Assembly: GCF_020076305.1 (NCBI RefSeq) | Contig: NZ_JAIQXE010000002.1 | Span: 558,001 to 622,000, forward strand | Length of the DNA: 64,000 nucleotides | Source of the DNA: Flavihumibacter profundi | GTDB taxonomy: Bacteria; Bacteroidota; Bacteroidia; Chitinophagales; Chitinophagaceae | Direction: 5' to 3' | Part shown: positions 33,262 to 42,629 of the stretch, one piece after another | Layout of the letters: each line of letters opens with the position of its first letter | How positions within the stretch are numbered: position 1 is the stretch's first letter | The notes under the pieces: model-generated | Seen by the model: only the letters and a program-made list of their open reading frames with translations | What the model was told of the DNA's origin: nothing | The model's database searches: none | Made by a program: the position numbers and the translations under genes

Positions 33262-35166
33262 GTGGCAGACAGCATACAATTATTACCCGATCATATAGCG
33301 AACCAAATTGCGGCAGGTGAAGTGATCCAACGCCCGGCCAGTGCGGTAAAGGAATTATTGGAGAATGCTGTAGATGCAGGCGCTACAGAGATTCGCCTGA
33401 TTATTAATGATGCCGGGAAAGCCCTTATCCAGGTCGTGGATAATGGGAAGGGGATGACTGAAGCAGATGCCAGGCTTTGCTTTGAACGGCATGCAACCTC
33501 AAAAATTCGTCAGATTGACGATCTTTTCCATATAAGCACCATGGGTTTCAGGGGAGAGGCGCTGGCTTCAGTAGCAGCAGTTTCCCAGGTGGAGTTGCGA
33601 ACTCGCCGGCCAGATGATGAAATGGGAACTTACATTGAAATAGAAAATAGCATGGTGGTTCGCCAGGAACCTTGCGCAACAGCACCTGGTACCAGTATAG
33701 TTATGAAGAATTTGTTTTTCAATGTTCCCGCCCGTCGTAATTTTTTAAAAAGCAATGCTGCAGAAATGCGGCATATCATCGATGAATTTATAAGGGTTTC
33801 AATGGCTTTTCCGCATTTGTTTTTTTCTTTAAGCCATAACGGCCAGCAGGTTTTCCATCTTGATAAGGGGTCTATTAAACAAAGAATCGTACAACTTTTG
33901 GGCAATCCATATGCAGCCAAACTTGTTAGTGTTCAGGAACAAACCGACTACCTTAATATCCAGGGATTTGTTGGGAAACCTGATACCGCCAAAAAAACAC
34001 GAGGCGACCAATACTTCTTTGTCAATAACCGTTTTATCCGCAGCGCATACCTGAACCATGCTGTAATGCAGGCTTACCATGACCTTATTCCCGGGGATAG
34101 TTTCCCTATGTATGTGTTATTCATTGACCTGAACCCTGAACAGATTGATGTGAATGTGCATCCTACAAAACAGGAAATCAAATTTGAAGATGAGAAAATT
34201 GTATATGCATTTGTGCAGGCTGCAGTAAAGCACGCCCTTGCTCAATTCAGCATTACGCCAACTCTTGAATTTGATATCGATGCGGGCATTCAGCAACTTG
34301 ATGCTGTTAGTAAACCATTTACTGACGAGCAACAATCTGCAGCAAGTAACTCAACACTATTTCACACTTTTAGTAAACAACACCAGGCCCATTTTATTGA
34401 AAAAGGATCAGGGGGGGCAGGAACTGGTTTTGTGGCAAGGGCCGATATTGATAAGGGAAGCGAACTCGCAGGTTTAAAAAACTGGCGTGATTTTTTTCAG
34501 CCTGGGCAAAATTCCGATAGCAGTCTAACCGCCAGGATTGATACAGAATCAACTGGCGCATTCGACTGGGACCCACCCCGAAAAAAATGGCAGCTACTGG
34601 ACCACGGTGATCTTTTACAGGTACAGGGGCAATTCATTATTACACCAACGCATCAGGGCTATTTATTACTTCACCAGCAATATGCCCACGAACGTATCCT
34701 ATATGAGAGATATACGGCAGCTCTTGTTGGCAGGCCTATGGCTATGCAAAGAAGCCTATTCCCGGCAACCCTGGATGTGAACCCGGCAGATTCCAGTCTC
34801 CTGACTGACCTTATCCCGGACATGGCCTTATTGGGTTACCTGATTGAACCTTTCGGTCAGCATTGTTTTGTAATCCAGGGAACACCGGCAGATATTATTG
34901 CAGGCAATGAGAAGGCAGCGATCGAACATCTGCTGGATCAGTATAAACACTTTAGTTCAGACGTGAAATTTTCCCGGCGTGAAAAGCTGATACGTTCACT
35001 TGCAGCCCAGCATGCGATTAAACCGGGTACTTTATTAACCCAGAAAGAAATGCGGCAATTGGCAACAGATCTTCTAAATTGCACACAGCCCAATATCACT
35101 GTTACCGGTAATCCAACATTTATTGAATTTAATCTGGATTATCTCAACAGGTTATTCGGTGGATAA
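33262..35166 (+). CDS. mutL: DNA mismatch repair protein MutL
   Basis: The product has 634 residues. The N-terminal GHKL ATPase is intact: LPDHIANQIAAGEVIQRPAS, ENAVDAGA, VDNGKGM, FERHATSKI and TMGFRGEALASVAAV. A linker follows (about 335-440), then a C-terminal dimer domain. The endonuclease motifs of MutL are absent: DQHAxxE reads QQYAHERILYE, and the CPHGRP site reads TVTGNP, so metal-binding His and Cys residues are lost. I take GTG 33262 (MADSIQLLPDHIANQ), preceded by GAGAG and by the -7 box; the frame opening at 33238 starts inside that box. How strand nicking is achieved is unknown. Confidence 0.94.
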   Translation: MADSIQLLPDHIANQIAAGEVIQRPASAVKELLENAVDAGATEIRLIINDAGKALIQVVDNGKGMTEADARLCFERHATSKIRQIDDLFHISTMGFRGEALASVAAVSQVELRTRRPDDEMGTYIEIENSMVVRQEPCATAPGTSIVMKNLFFNVPARRNFLKSNAAEMRHIIDEFIRVSMAFPHLFFSLSHNGQQVFHLDKGSIKQRIVQLLGNPYAAKLVSVQEQTDYLNIQGFVGKPDTAKKTRGDQYFFVNNRFIRSAYLNHAVMQAYHDLIPGDSFPMYVLFIDLNPEQIDVNVHPTKQEIKFEDEKIVYAFVQAAVKHALAQFSITPTLEFDIDAGIQQLDAVSKPFTDEQQSAASNSTLFHTFSKQHQAHFIEKGSGGAGTGFVARADIDKGSELAGLKNWRDFFQPGQNSDSSLTARIDTESTGAFDWDPPRKKWQLLDHGDLLQVQGQFIITPTHQGYLLLHQQYAHERILYERYTAALVGRPMAMQRSLFPATLDVNPADSSLLTDLIPDMALLGYLIEPFGQHCFVIQGTPADIIAGNEKAAIEHLLDQYKHFSSDVKFSRREKLIRSLAAQHAIKPGTLLTQKEMRQLATDLLNCTQPNITVTGNPTFIEFNLDYLNRLFGG

Positions 35167-35207
35167 GGTTAGTTTTCTACCTTAGATGCTCATCATCTAC
35201 TTCCTGA

Positions 35208-38126
35208 ATGAAAAGCTTATGTTTTCTTGCTGGAATGCTTTGTTTTTTTACTCAGCTTGACGCACAATTTAAATCCTCATTACCGGCCGACCAATGGGTT
35301 GATAGTGTTTTTGCCAAACTCTCAGACAATGAAAAAATCGCGCAGTTGATGGTGGTGAGGACCTCTGGAATTAAAAATGGGGTTACCGTATTTTATGATG
35401 AGCAGGTATTCGATGCCGTGAGTAAATACAATGTTGGCGGAATCTGTCTTTTCCAGGGAGGACCTGTACAGCATGCACAAAGAATCAATATGCTGCAGGC
35501 AATGGCTAAAACGCCAATACTGGTCACGGTGGATGGCGAATGGGGTTTAGGAATGCGGTTTGACAGTGTAATGGCATTACCCAGGCAAATGATGCTGGGG
35601 GCCGTTCAGGACCCTTCGCTGATGTATGATTATGGGCGGATTGTTGCCAGCCAGTGCCGACGGATGGGCATCCAGGTTGATTATGCGCCGGTTGTTGACA
35701 TTAATAATAATCCCGATAATCCTGTTATTAACGACCGTTCATTTGGTGAAAACAAATACAGGGTAACGGAGCTGGGCCTCCAATACATGAAAGGCCTCCA
35801 GGAAAATGGTGTAATGGCATGTGCTAAACATTTTCCGGGCCATGGCGATGTGTCGGTGGATTCCCATTTTGACCTCCCTGTGATTATGAAGTCGCGCAAG
35901 GAACTCGATTCCCTTGAATTGTATCCTTTCAGGGCTATGATAAAAGCCGGGATAGGTAGTGTTATGATTGGCCACTTATCTGTACCAGCCATTGATAATA
36001 AACCCAACCGCCCTACATCCCTGTCTAAAAAAAATGTAAATGGGCTTCTTAGGAATGAATTGGGCTTCCAGGGGCTCAGCTTTACTGATGCACTCGAAAT
36101 GCAGGCGGTTGCAAAATACTTTCCGGATGGCGAATCGTCAGCGCAATCACTTATTGCCGGGAATGATATGCTTTGCCTGCCTGGAAATGTCCCTGAAAGT
36201 ATCGCCCGTATAAAAAAAGCCATAAAAAAGAAAAAACTCTCCTGGCAGGATATCAATCAAAAAGTCAGGAAACTTTTATATGCCAAATACCAATATGGAT
36301 TGGCCAATTGGCAACCGGTGGACCTCCATCACCTTGCAGATGACCTCAACAAGGATGTACCCGGCATGCGCCGCAGGGTGGCTGACGAGGCCCTAACCTT
36401 GTTATGCAATCAAAACAGTACAATTCCCTACCCGCCGGGTAATACCCGCCGGGTAGCGTATGTGGGAATTGGAATATCACAGGATAATCGGTTTGCAGAG
36501 CGGATGCGCACCGATTACAGGGCACACACTTTTTTCTTCGACTATACTATGGATTCATTGCAGGCAAATGCCTTACTGGCGCTGATCCGAAACCGTTATG
36601 ATCTTGTAATTGCAGGTTTTCATAATTATAACAGGAGACCCGCCGGTAACTTCGGAATTAGTAATCCCGCAATTTACCTTGCAGAACAACTGGAGAGCCA
36701 GCAAAAACTCATCACTGTATTTTTTGGCAACCCCTATGCTATGCGGAATGCCAGTAAAAACAGCACATTACTGGCCGCGTATGAAGACGATCCGGTTAGC
36801 CAGGAAGCAGCCGCAGATTTAATTAATGGAAAATTTCAGGCAAAGGGTAAACTGCCAGTAAAAATCTCAGGAGACTATATTGCCGGTTCGGGTATTGTAG
36901 AATCTCCTTTATTGCCCGATGCCTGGGCAGGAAATCTGGGGTTTAACTATCATAAGCTCCAGACCATCGATTCTATCTGTGAAAATGCTATCACACAGAA
37001 AGCCATTCCAGGTTGCGTAGTCCTGGTAGCCCGGGACGGTAAAATCGCTTATGAGAAGTCGTATGGCAGGTATGCATATACCGATTCTACACCGGTTTAC
37101 TGCGAAACAATGTACGACCTGGCGTCTGTTACAAAAATTATGGCCACCACCCTGTCGGTCATGAAATTGTATGATGAAGGAAGGCTGGACCTGGATAAGA
37201 CACTTGGCGAATACCTGCCCTGGACAAAGAACAGCAATAAAGGGAAACTGGTAATTAAGGATGTCTTGTTGCATGAAGCAGGTCTCAAAGCATTTATACC
37301 TTTTTTTAAAGAAACAATTGATCCTGTTGATGGAACACCTAGTGGTGCCGTATATGCCTACACTCAGGATTCCATCCATGGCGTGCGCGTTGCAGATAAT
37401 TTATTTATGCGCAACGACTGGACTGATACCCTTTTCCAGCGGATCCTTCAAAGTGAGCTGACGGAGCGGGGCAAATATGTATATAGTGATAATGATTTCA
37501 TTTTCCTGGGCAAAGTAGTAGAAGCTATTACAGGAAAAACACTTGACCGGTATGCCATGGAAACATTCTATAATCCTTTATTGCTCCGGTATACCGGGTT
37601 CCGGCCAAGGCAGAGGTTTCCTAGGAATTTTATTGCGCCAACGGAAAATGAAACGATATTTCGCCGCCAGTTGATCCAGGGTGATGTACATGACCCGGGT
37701 GCTGCTATGTTTGGCGGGGTTGCTGGCCATGCGGGTTTGTTTAGTAATGCTTACGAACTCGCCGTATTATCCCAGATGCTGTTGAATAAAGGAACCATGA
37801 ATGGTGTAAAATTTTTCAAGCCCGAAACTATTGAAAAGTTTACAGCATATAATAGCAATAACAGCAGGCGTGGCTTGGGTTTCGATAAGCCTGAAAAGGA
37901 CAATGCAATAAGACCGGAACCTTATCCCTCTGCTTCTGCTTCACCGGCAACATTCGGGCATACGGGATTTACCGGGACCTGCGTATGGATTGACCCCGCT
38001 TATAACCTGACATTTATTTTCCTGAGTAACCGGGTAAATAATAATGGCGATCCGAATAAATTTCTGAGGATGAATGTGCGTCCGGCTATACAGGAAGCGA
38101 TTTATGGAGCAATGGAGAGGAAGTGA
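35208..38126 (+). CDS. GH3 beta-N-acetylglucosaminidase fused to a serine hydrolase (beta-lactamase fold)
   Basis: The 972-residue protein has a signal peptide (1-20, ending LDAQ). Residues about 30-370 form a GH3 domain with the NagZ motif KHFPGHGDVSVDSH (207-220) and the nucleophile Asp294 in LSFTDALEMQ. A GH3 C-terminal-like sandwich (about 390-575) follows. The last about 380 residues are a class-C beta-lactamase fold with SVTK in YDLASVTKIMATT, Tyr-Ser-Asp-Asn in YVYSDNDFIF and a closing FGHTGFTGTCVWID. The two activities could remove GlcNAc and cut a peptide or ester in cell-wall fragments. It lies 41 bases after mutL and near dacB. The architecture is known in Bacteroidota; the substrate is inferred. 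Confidence 0.88.
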   Translation: MKSLCFLAGMLCFFTQLDAQFKSSLPADQWVDSVFAKLSDNEKIAQLMVVRTSGIKNGVTVFYDEQVFDAVSKYNVGGICLFQGGPVQHAQRINMLQAMAKTPILVTVDGEWGLGMRFDSVMALPRQMMLGAVQDPSLMYDYGRIVASQCRRMGIQVDYAPVVDINNNPDNPVINDRSFGENKYRVTELGLQYMKGLQENGVMACAKHFPGHGDVSVDSHFDLPVIMKSRKELDSLELYPFRAMIKAGIGSVMIGHLSVPAIDNKPNRPTSLSKKNVNGLLRNELGFQGLSFTDALEMQAVAKYFPDGESSAQSLIAGNDMLCLPGNVPESIARIKKAIKKKKLSWQDINQKVRKLLYAKYQYGLANWQPVDLHHLADDLNKDVPGMRRRVADEALTLLCNQNSTIPYPPGNTRRVAYVGIGISQDNRFAERMRTDYRAHTFFFDYTMDSLQANALLALIRNRYDLVIAGFHNYNRRPAGNFGISNPAIYLAEQLESQQKLITVFFGNPYAMRNASKNSTLLAAYEDDPVSQEAAADLINGKFQAKGKLPVKISGDYIAGSGIVESPLLPDAWAGNLGFNYHKLQTIDSICENAITQKAIPGCVVLVARDGKIAYEKSYGRYAYTDSTPVYCETMYDLASVTKIMATTLSVMKLYDEGRLDLDKTLGEYLPWTKNSNKGKLVIKDVLLHEAGLKAFIPFFKETIDPVDGTPSGAVYAYTQDSIHGVRVADNLFMRNDWTDTLFQRILQSELTERGKYVYSDNDFIFLGKVVEAITGKTLDRYAMETFYNPLLLRYTGFRPRQRFPRNFIAPTENETIFRRQLIQGDVHDPGAAMFGGVAGHAGLFSNAYELAVLSQMLLNKGTMNGVKFFKPETIEKFTAYNSNNSRRGLGFDKPEKDNAIRPEPYPSASASPATFGHTGFTGTCVWIDPAYNLTFIFLSNRVNNNGDPNKFLRMNVRPAIQEAIYGAMERK

Positions 38127-38150
38127 ATGTTAATTACGATTCACTTTTTT
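38121..38150 (+). terminator. Terminator overlapping the stop of the GH3 fusion gene
   Basis: AAGTGAAT (38121-38128) pairs with ATTCACTT (38139-38146) around a 10-base loop, ending in six T (38145-38150). The stop codon lies within the left arm, and the -7 box of eno begins three bases after the T-tract. Confidence 0.65.
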
Positions 38151-38152
38151 AA

Positions 38153-39499
<1,347 letters not shown>

Positions 39500-39521
39500 A
39501 TTTTAAATAGACATCCAGGCA

Positions 39522-39833
39522 ATGAATAACCTGATATCAAGGATTCCTGCTGCCCTCAAGAACAAGTACATCCTTTCTGTACTGGTATTTTTTGCCTGGA
39601 TGCTCTTTTTCGATGACAGGGATGTCATTACTACCCACTTCAAGTATAAAAATGAGCTTATCAACCTGGAAAAAAGTAAGGAATATTATGAAGCCAGGAT
39701 TACTGAAACCCGTAAAGAATTAGACAAATTGCAATCAGACCCCGGCATGCTGGAAAAATATGCAAGGGAGCGCTATCGCATGAAAAGGGACAATGAAGAC
39801 CTCTATATCATTGGAGAATTATCGCCTGAATAA
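39522..39833 (+). CDS. Septum formation initiator family protein (FtsB/DivIC-like)
   Basis: The 103-residue protein has one membrane helix (about residues 15-32, ILSVLVFFAWMLFF), a short charged linker and a coiled coil (about 45-75, LINLEKSKEYYEARITETRKELDKL). It closes with the family motif LEKYARERYRMKRDNEDLYII. It is a bitopic division protein, expected to join FtsL and FtsQ at the septum. It directly follows eno (22 bases), the arrangement found for ftsB in many bacteria. The family is secure. Whether to call it FtsB or DivIC cannot be decided from sequence. Confidence 0.88.
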   Translation: MNNLISRIPAALKNKYILSVLVFFAWMLFFDDRDVITTHFKYKNELINLEKSKEYYEARITETRKELDKLQSDPGMLEKYARERYRMKRDNEDLYIIGELSPE

Positions 39834-39941
39834 ATTTATTTTCAATTGAGGCAATAATATGCAATTGATCCCCGTTTATTAAGATGGACGAAACCCCGGA
39901 TTGGACCCCGGGATATTTACTGGACTAAAAATGGTTTGCTT

Positions 39942-40172
39942 ATGTCAATCTTTACACAGGAAGATTTATTGCTGTATTTGTACAAAGAAACTTCCCCTGA
40001 ACAAAATGCCGCTATTGAAGCCGCTCTGATGCAGGATTGGTCTCTTAGAGAAAAAATCACCATCTTGCAGGAATCCATCAAAGAACTGGAACAGCCTTTA
40101 GAATCACCCCGTATGGAAGTGGTATTGAACGTGCTGAATTATGCCAGGGAAGCGGTGGAAACCGGCGCATGA
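39942..40172 (+). CDS. Small helical protein resembling an anti-sigma N-terminal module
   Basis: The protein has 76 residues, all predicted helical, with no signal peptide, cysteines or membrane segment. The pattern DLLLYLYKETSPEQNAAIEAAL...LREKITILQESI parallels each of the two repeated modules of the anti-sigma-like protein at 61512-62585 (LLYADNELSAAQKQAVDAF...ELEMILQ). It thus looks like a free-standing anti-sigma-type module without a membrane part. ATG 39942 is preferred; a TTG two codons earlier (39936) is possible. It overlaps nth by four bases (ATGA), so translation is coupled. A partner sigma factor is not visible nearby. Function unknown. Confidence 0.7.
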   Translation: MSIFTQEDLLLYLYKETSPEQNAAIEAALMQDWSLREKITILQESIKELEQPLESPRMEVVLNVLNYAREAVETGA

Positions 40173-40840
40173 CTACAAGGGAACGCTACCAGCAACTTAT
40201 TACGTATTTTGAAAAAACGGCCCCCGATGCCGAAACGGAATTGTTATATGATAACCCGTTTCAGCTTTTGGTGGCCGTTGTTTTATCTGCCCAATGCACC
40301 GATAAACGGGTTAATCTTACAACCCCGGTACTTTTCCGGAATTTCCCAGATCCTCAATCACTTGCCGCCTCAACTCCCGAAGAGGTGCTGCCATATATAA
40401 AAAGTATTTCCTATCCGAATAATAAAGCCAAACACCTGGTTGGTCTGGGTAAAATATTGATAGAGAAGTTTAAGGGGCAAGTACCTATGACTGTTGACGA
40501 ATTAGTTCAGATACCAGGTGTGGGTCGGAAAACAGCCAATGTAATTACTTCCGTAATTGACGCGCAACCCAATATGGCCGTAGACACCCACGTTTTCCGG
40601 GTATCAGAAAGAATTGGCCTAACTACCCGCGCAAAAACGCCCCTTGCAGCTGAAAAACAGCTCCTAAAATACATTCCCAAAGAACTTGTACATAAGGCCC
40701 ATCATTGGCTTATCCTTCATGGGAGGTATGTATGTACCGCAAGATCTCCCAAATGCGAATCGTGTGGTTTACAAGCTGTTTGCCGCTTTTACAACAGGCA
40801 GATGGCAAAAAGTACAAGCAAAACCACTCATGGTAAATAG
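40169..40840 (+). CDS. nth: Endonuclease III
   Basis: This 223-residue base-excision DNA glycosylase/AP lyase acts on oxidised pyrimidines. The helix-hairpin-helix with catalytic Lys is LVQIPGVGRKTANVI (about residues 111-125), and the catalytic Asp is in VDTHVFRVSERIGL. The C-terminal iron-sulphur loop has Cys spacing C-x6-C-x2-C-x5-C (CTARSPKCESCGLQAVC). The last 15 residues form a Lys/Ser/Thr-rich tail. The start overlaps the stop of the small anti-sigma-like gene. Identification is secure. Confidence 0.96.
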   Translation: MTTRERYQQLITYFEKTAPDAETELLYDNPFQLLVAVVLSAQCTDKRVNLTTPVLFRNFPDPQSLAASTPEEVLPYIKSISYPNNKAKHLVGLGKILIEKFKGQVPMTVDELVQIPGVGRKTANVITSVIDAQPNMAVDTHVFRVSERIGLTTRAKTPLAAEKQLLKYIPKELVHKAHHWLILHGRYVCTARSPKCESCGLQAVCRFYNRQMAKSTSKTTHGK

Positions 40841-40987
40841 GTAGACAGCTTGTATTTTTCTGCAAATTCCCTCCAAATTTCTACCGAAAAATATCGCCCA
40901 TTCATCGAAAGGTAATTTCGTAAATAATTGTTTATCAGTTCATTAAGTAGTTTAGTAATTCTACTATAGGGTTTTTTCATGGGCTTT

Positions 40988-41013
40988 TACCTTTTACGCC
41001 AGCATAAAAGGTA
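40988..41013 (+). terminator. Perfect 9-bp hairpin between nth and the L,D-transpeptidase gene
   Basis: TACCTTTTA (40988-40996) and TAAAAGGTA (41005-41013) enclose an 8-base loop and are followed by ATAATTTTCGTTTTAG. It could end nth transcription, although it lies about 150 bases after that stop, or serve as an operator for the downstream gene. The following TAATTTTC is one base off the -7 consensus. Confidence 0.45.
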
Positions 41014-41073
41014 ATAATTTTCGTTTTAGATATAGCCCGATCCGCATTCTATTAAAACGAAAACATCTAATCT

Positions 41074-42399
41074 ATGAAAGCAAAGCTATGCGTAGCTGGC
41101 ATTGGTGGCTGCTTGCTGCTTATGTCTTATTTTAAGCCCTACGTTATGTTTTCTTCTGATCCTGCAGAACTGTCCCAGCAGGAAGTTAAGAAGTCTGAAG
41201 GTTTGTTGAACTATGAAAAATCCAATATTCCCGGCCTGGAGGTGAAAACTCCGGCTAAAATCGCAATAGTAAATAAACTGGCAGTCGCGAAAATGAAGAA
41301 AACTCCTAAAAAGGAGAAATCCGCTGCTATTAAAAATGTTCCTGAAACAGGTTTTTTTGCCTCTCTTGAAAAGAAATTCAGTCACAAGAAGAAGGAGGAT
41401 GCTGATCTTCCAGCAGCCAAGGAATCACTCAAAGAAAATTCCGAAGAGGAATCAACAGAAGAGTTAGATAATAACCAAAGCGATATCAATCCGTATGTTT
41501 CTGGAAATGTTGCTTCTAAATCTGACAATTCCTCTAAACCTCTTGTTAACATGCCAAAACCAGGTTCTGCATCAAAGGAAAATTCTGGCCGTACGGTAAT
41601 TAATTATTCTTCAAATAGCTATGTAGAGAATACTTCATTGAGGAAATTCCCGCATGATGAAGAAGTTTCAGATGCAATTAATACGCAGGAAGAGGCAGTG
41701 ACACGTGTTTCAGTTGCCGAAAAATCTGAAAAAGTGTATGCCTTCAGGGGGAAAACAAGCGTAAAATCAAGCCTATACAAGTATATTCCTCCCTATTGGG
41801 ATGGCTTTTCGGAGGAAATTGGTGCCGAAAAGGCTGACCATAATTCAATGAGGGAAAAAGCCCGTCAACTGGCTAAAATGGCCGAAAAAAATGGTTATAA
41901 TACTGAATTTGCATTCCTGGTTGACATGAGTGTGAAGTCAAACAAAAACCGGTTTTTTGTAGTTAACCTGAAAACAGGGGCCATTGAAATGAGTTCCCTG
42001 GTTGCACAGGGCAGGGGAAGCGAGCGGTTGAACCTTGATAAAGATTATTCAAATAATCCAGGTAGTAATTGCAGCTCCCTTGGAGTATACAAAATCGGCA
42101 AACCCTATGAAGGCGACTTTGGTCGTTCTTACAGATTATATGGTATGGATGCAACTAACCGGAATGCTTACCAACGCTCTATTGTTTTGCATTCTATGGG
42201 AAGTATCCCAACAGTAGAAACAAATTTCCCAATCTGGCAGAGTGAAGGTTGCCCATCAGTGTCTCCTGTTATGCTTGAAAAGCTCGGGTCACTAATTGAT
42301 GGCAGCAAAAAGCCGGTATTAATGTGGATGTATGATGATTCTTACATTCCTATGACCGGAAAAAGCAATAATAGCCAACCTGTTAATACAGCTAGCTAA
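41074..42399 (+). CDS. Murein L,D-transpeptidase catalytic-domain-family protein (YkuD_2 type)
   Basis: The product has 441 residues. An N-terminal hydrophobic segment (about 5-18) acts as signal or anchor. A long low-complexity Lys/Ser/Glu/Asn-rich region (about 35-225) follows and probably spans the periplasm. The catalytic domain (about 265-430) shows FAFLVDMSVKSNKNRFFVVNL, NNPGSNCSSLGVYKIGKPY, a His in RSIVLHSMGS, and the nucleophile Cys in QSEGCPSVS. Such proteins form or edit 3-3 cross-links, or tether proteins to peptidoglycan. A second, unrelated YkuD protein is at 58.5-59.1 kb. It appears to be a single-gene unit between hairpins at 40988 and 42497. Confidence 0.83.
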   Translation: MKAKLCVAGIGGCLLLMSYFKPYVMFSSDPAELSQQEVKKSEGLLNYEKSNIPGLEVKTPAKIAIVNKLAVAKMKKTPKKEKSAAIKNVPETGFFASLEKKFSHKKKEDADLPAAKESLKENSEEESTEELDNNQSDINPYVSGNVASKSDNSSKPLVNMPKPGSASKENSGRTVINYSSNSYVENTSLRKFPHDEEVSDAINTQEEAVTRVSVAEKSEKVYAFRGKTSVKSSLYKYIPPYWDGFSEEIGAEKADHNSMREKARQLAKMAEKNGYNTEFAFLVDMSVKSNKNRFFVVNLKTGAIEMSSLVAQGRGSERLNLDKDYSNNPGSNCSSLGVYKIGKPYEGDFGRSYRLYGMDATNRNAYQRSIVLHSMGSIPTVETNFPIWQSEGCPSVSPVMLEKLGSLIDGSKKPVLMWMYDDSYIPMTGKSNNSQPVNTAS

Positions 42400-42496
42400 T
42401 ATTGGATGCACCACGCGTAAACGCGGAAATCGAGGCTGTTTTTCTTATCCAATAGTTCACAAAAAACCTAAAGCATTCATTTAATTTTACATGTAT

Positions 42497-42522
42497 CCGC
42501 CCGGCAGTTTAGCTGCGGGCGG
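42497..42522 (+). terminator. GC-rich hairpin after the L,D-transpeptidase gene
   Basis: CCGCCC (42497-42502) pairs with GGGCGG (42517-42522), with an inner GCAG/CTGC stem and one bulged G. T-rich sequence (CTCTTTTATTTGGCTTTT) follows only after about 13 bases, so termination strength is uncertain. Confidence 0.45.
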
Positions 42523-42629
42523 TACTTAAAAATCCTCTTTTATTTGGCTTTTATAACCAGAAATATCCATATGCAGAACTAGCCTTAATTTAGTTGGTTA
42601 CGGGCATACCAAAATCCGGCAGGCCATTC

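Noticed and set aside
35681-36256. 191-codon minus-strand frame opposite the GH3 domain
   Set aside because: It mirrors conserved GH3 sequence on the plus strand and lacks any supporting signal.
39842-39868. Inverted repeat TCAATTG...CAATTGA after the FtsB-like gene
   Set aside because: It is AT-rich, has a 13-base loop and no T-tract; too weak to call a terminator.
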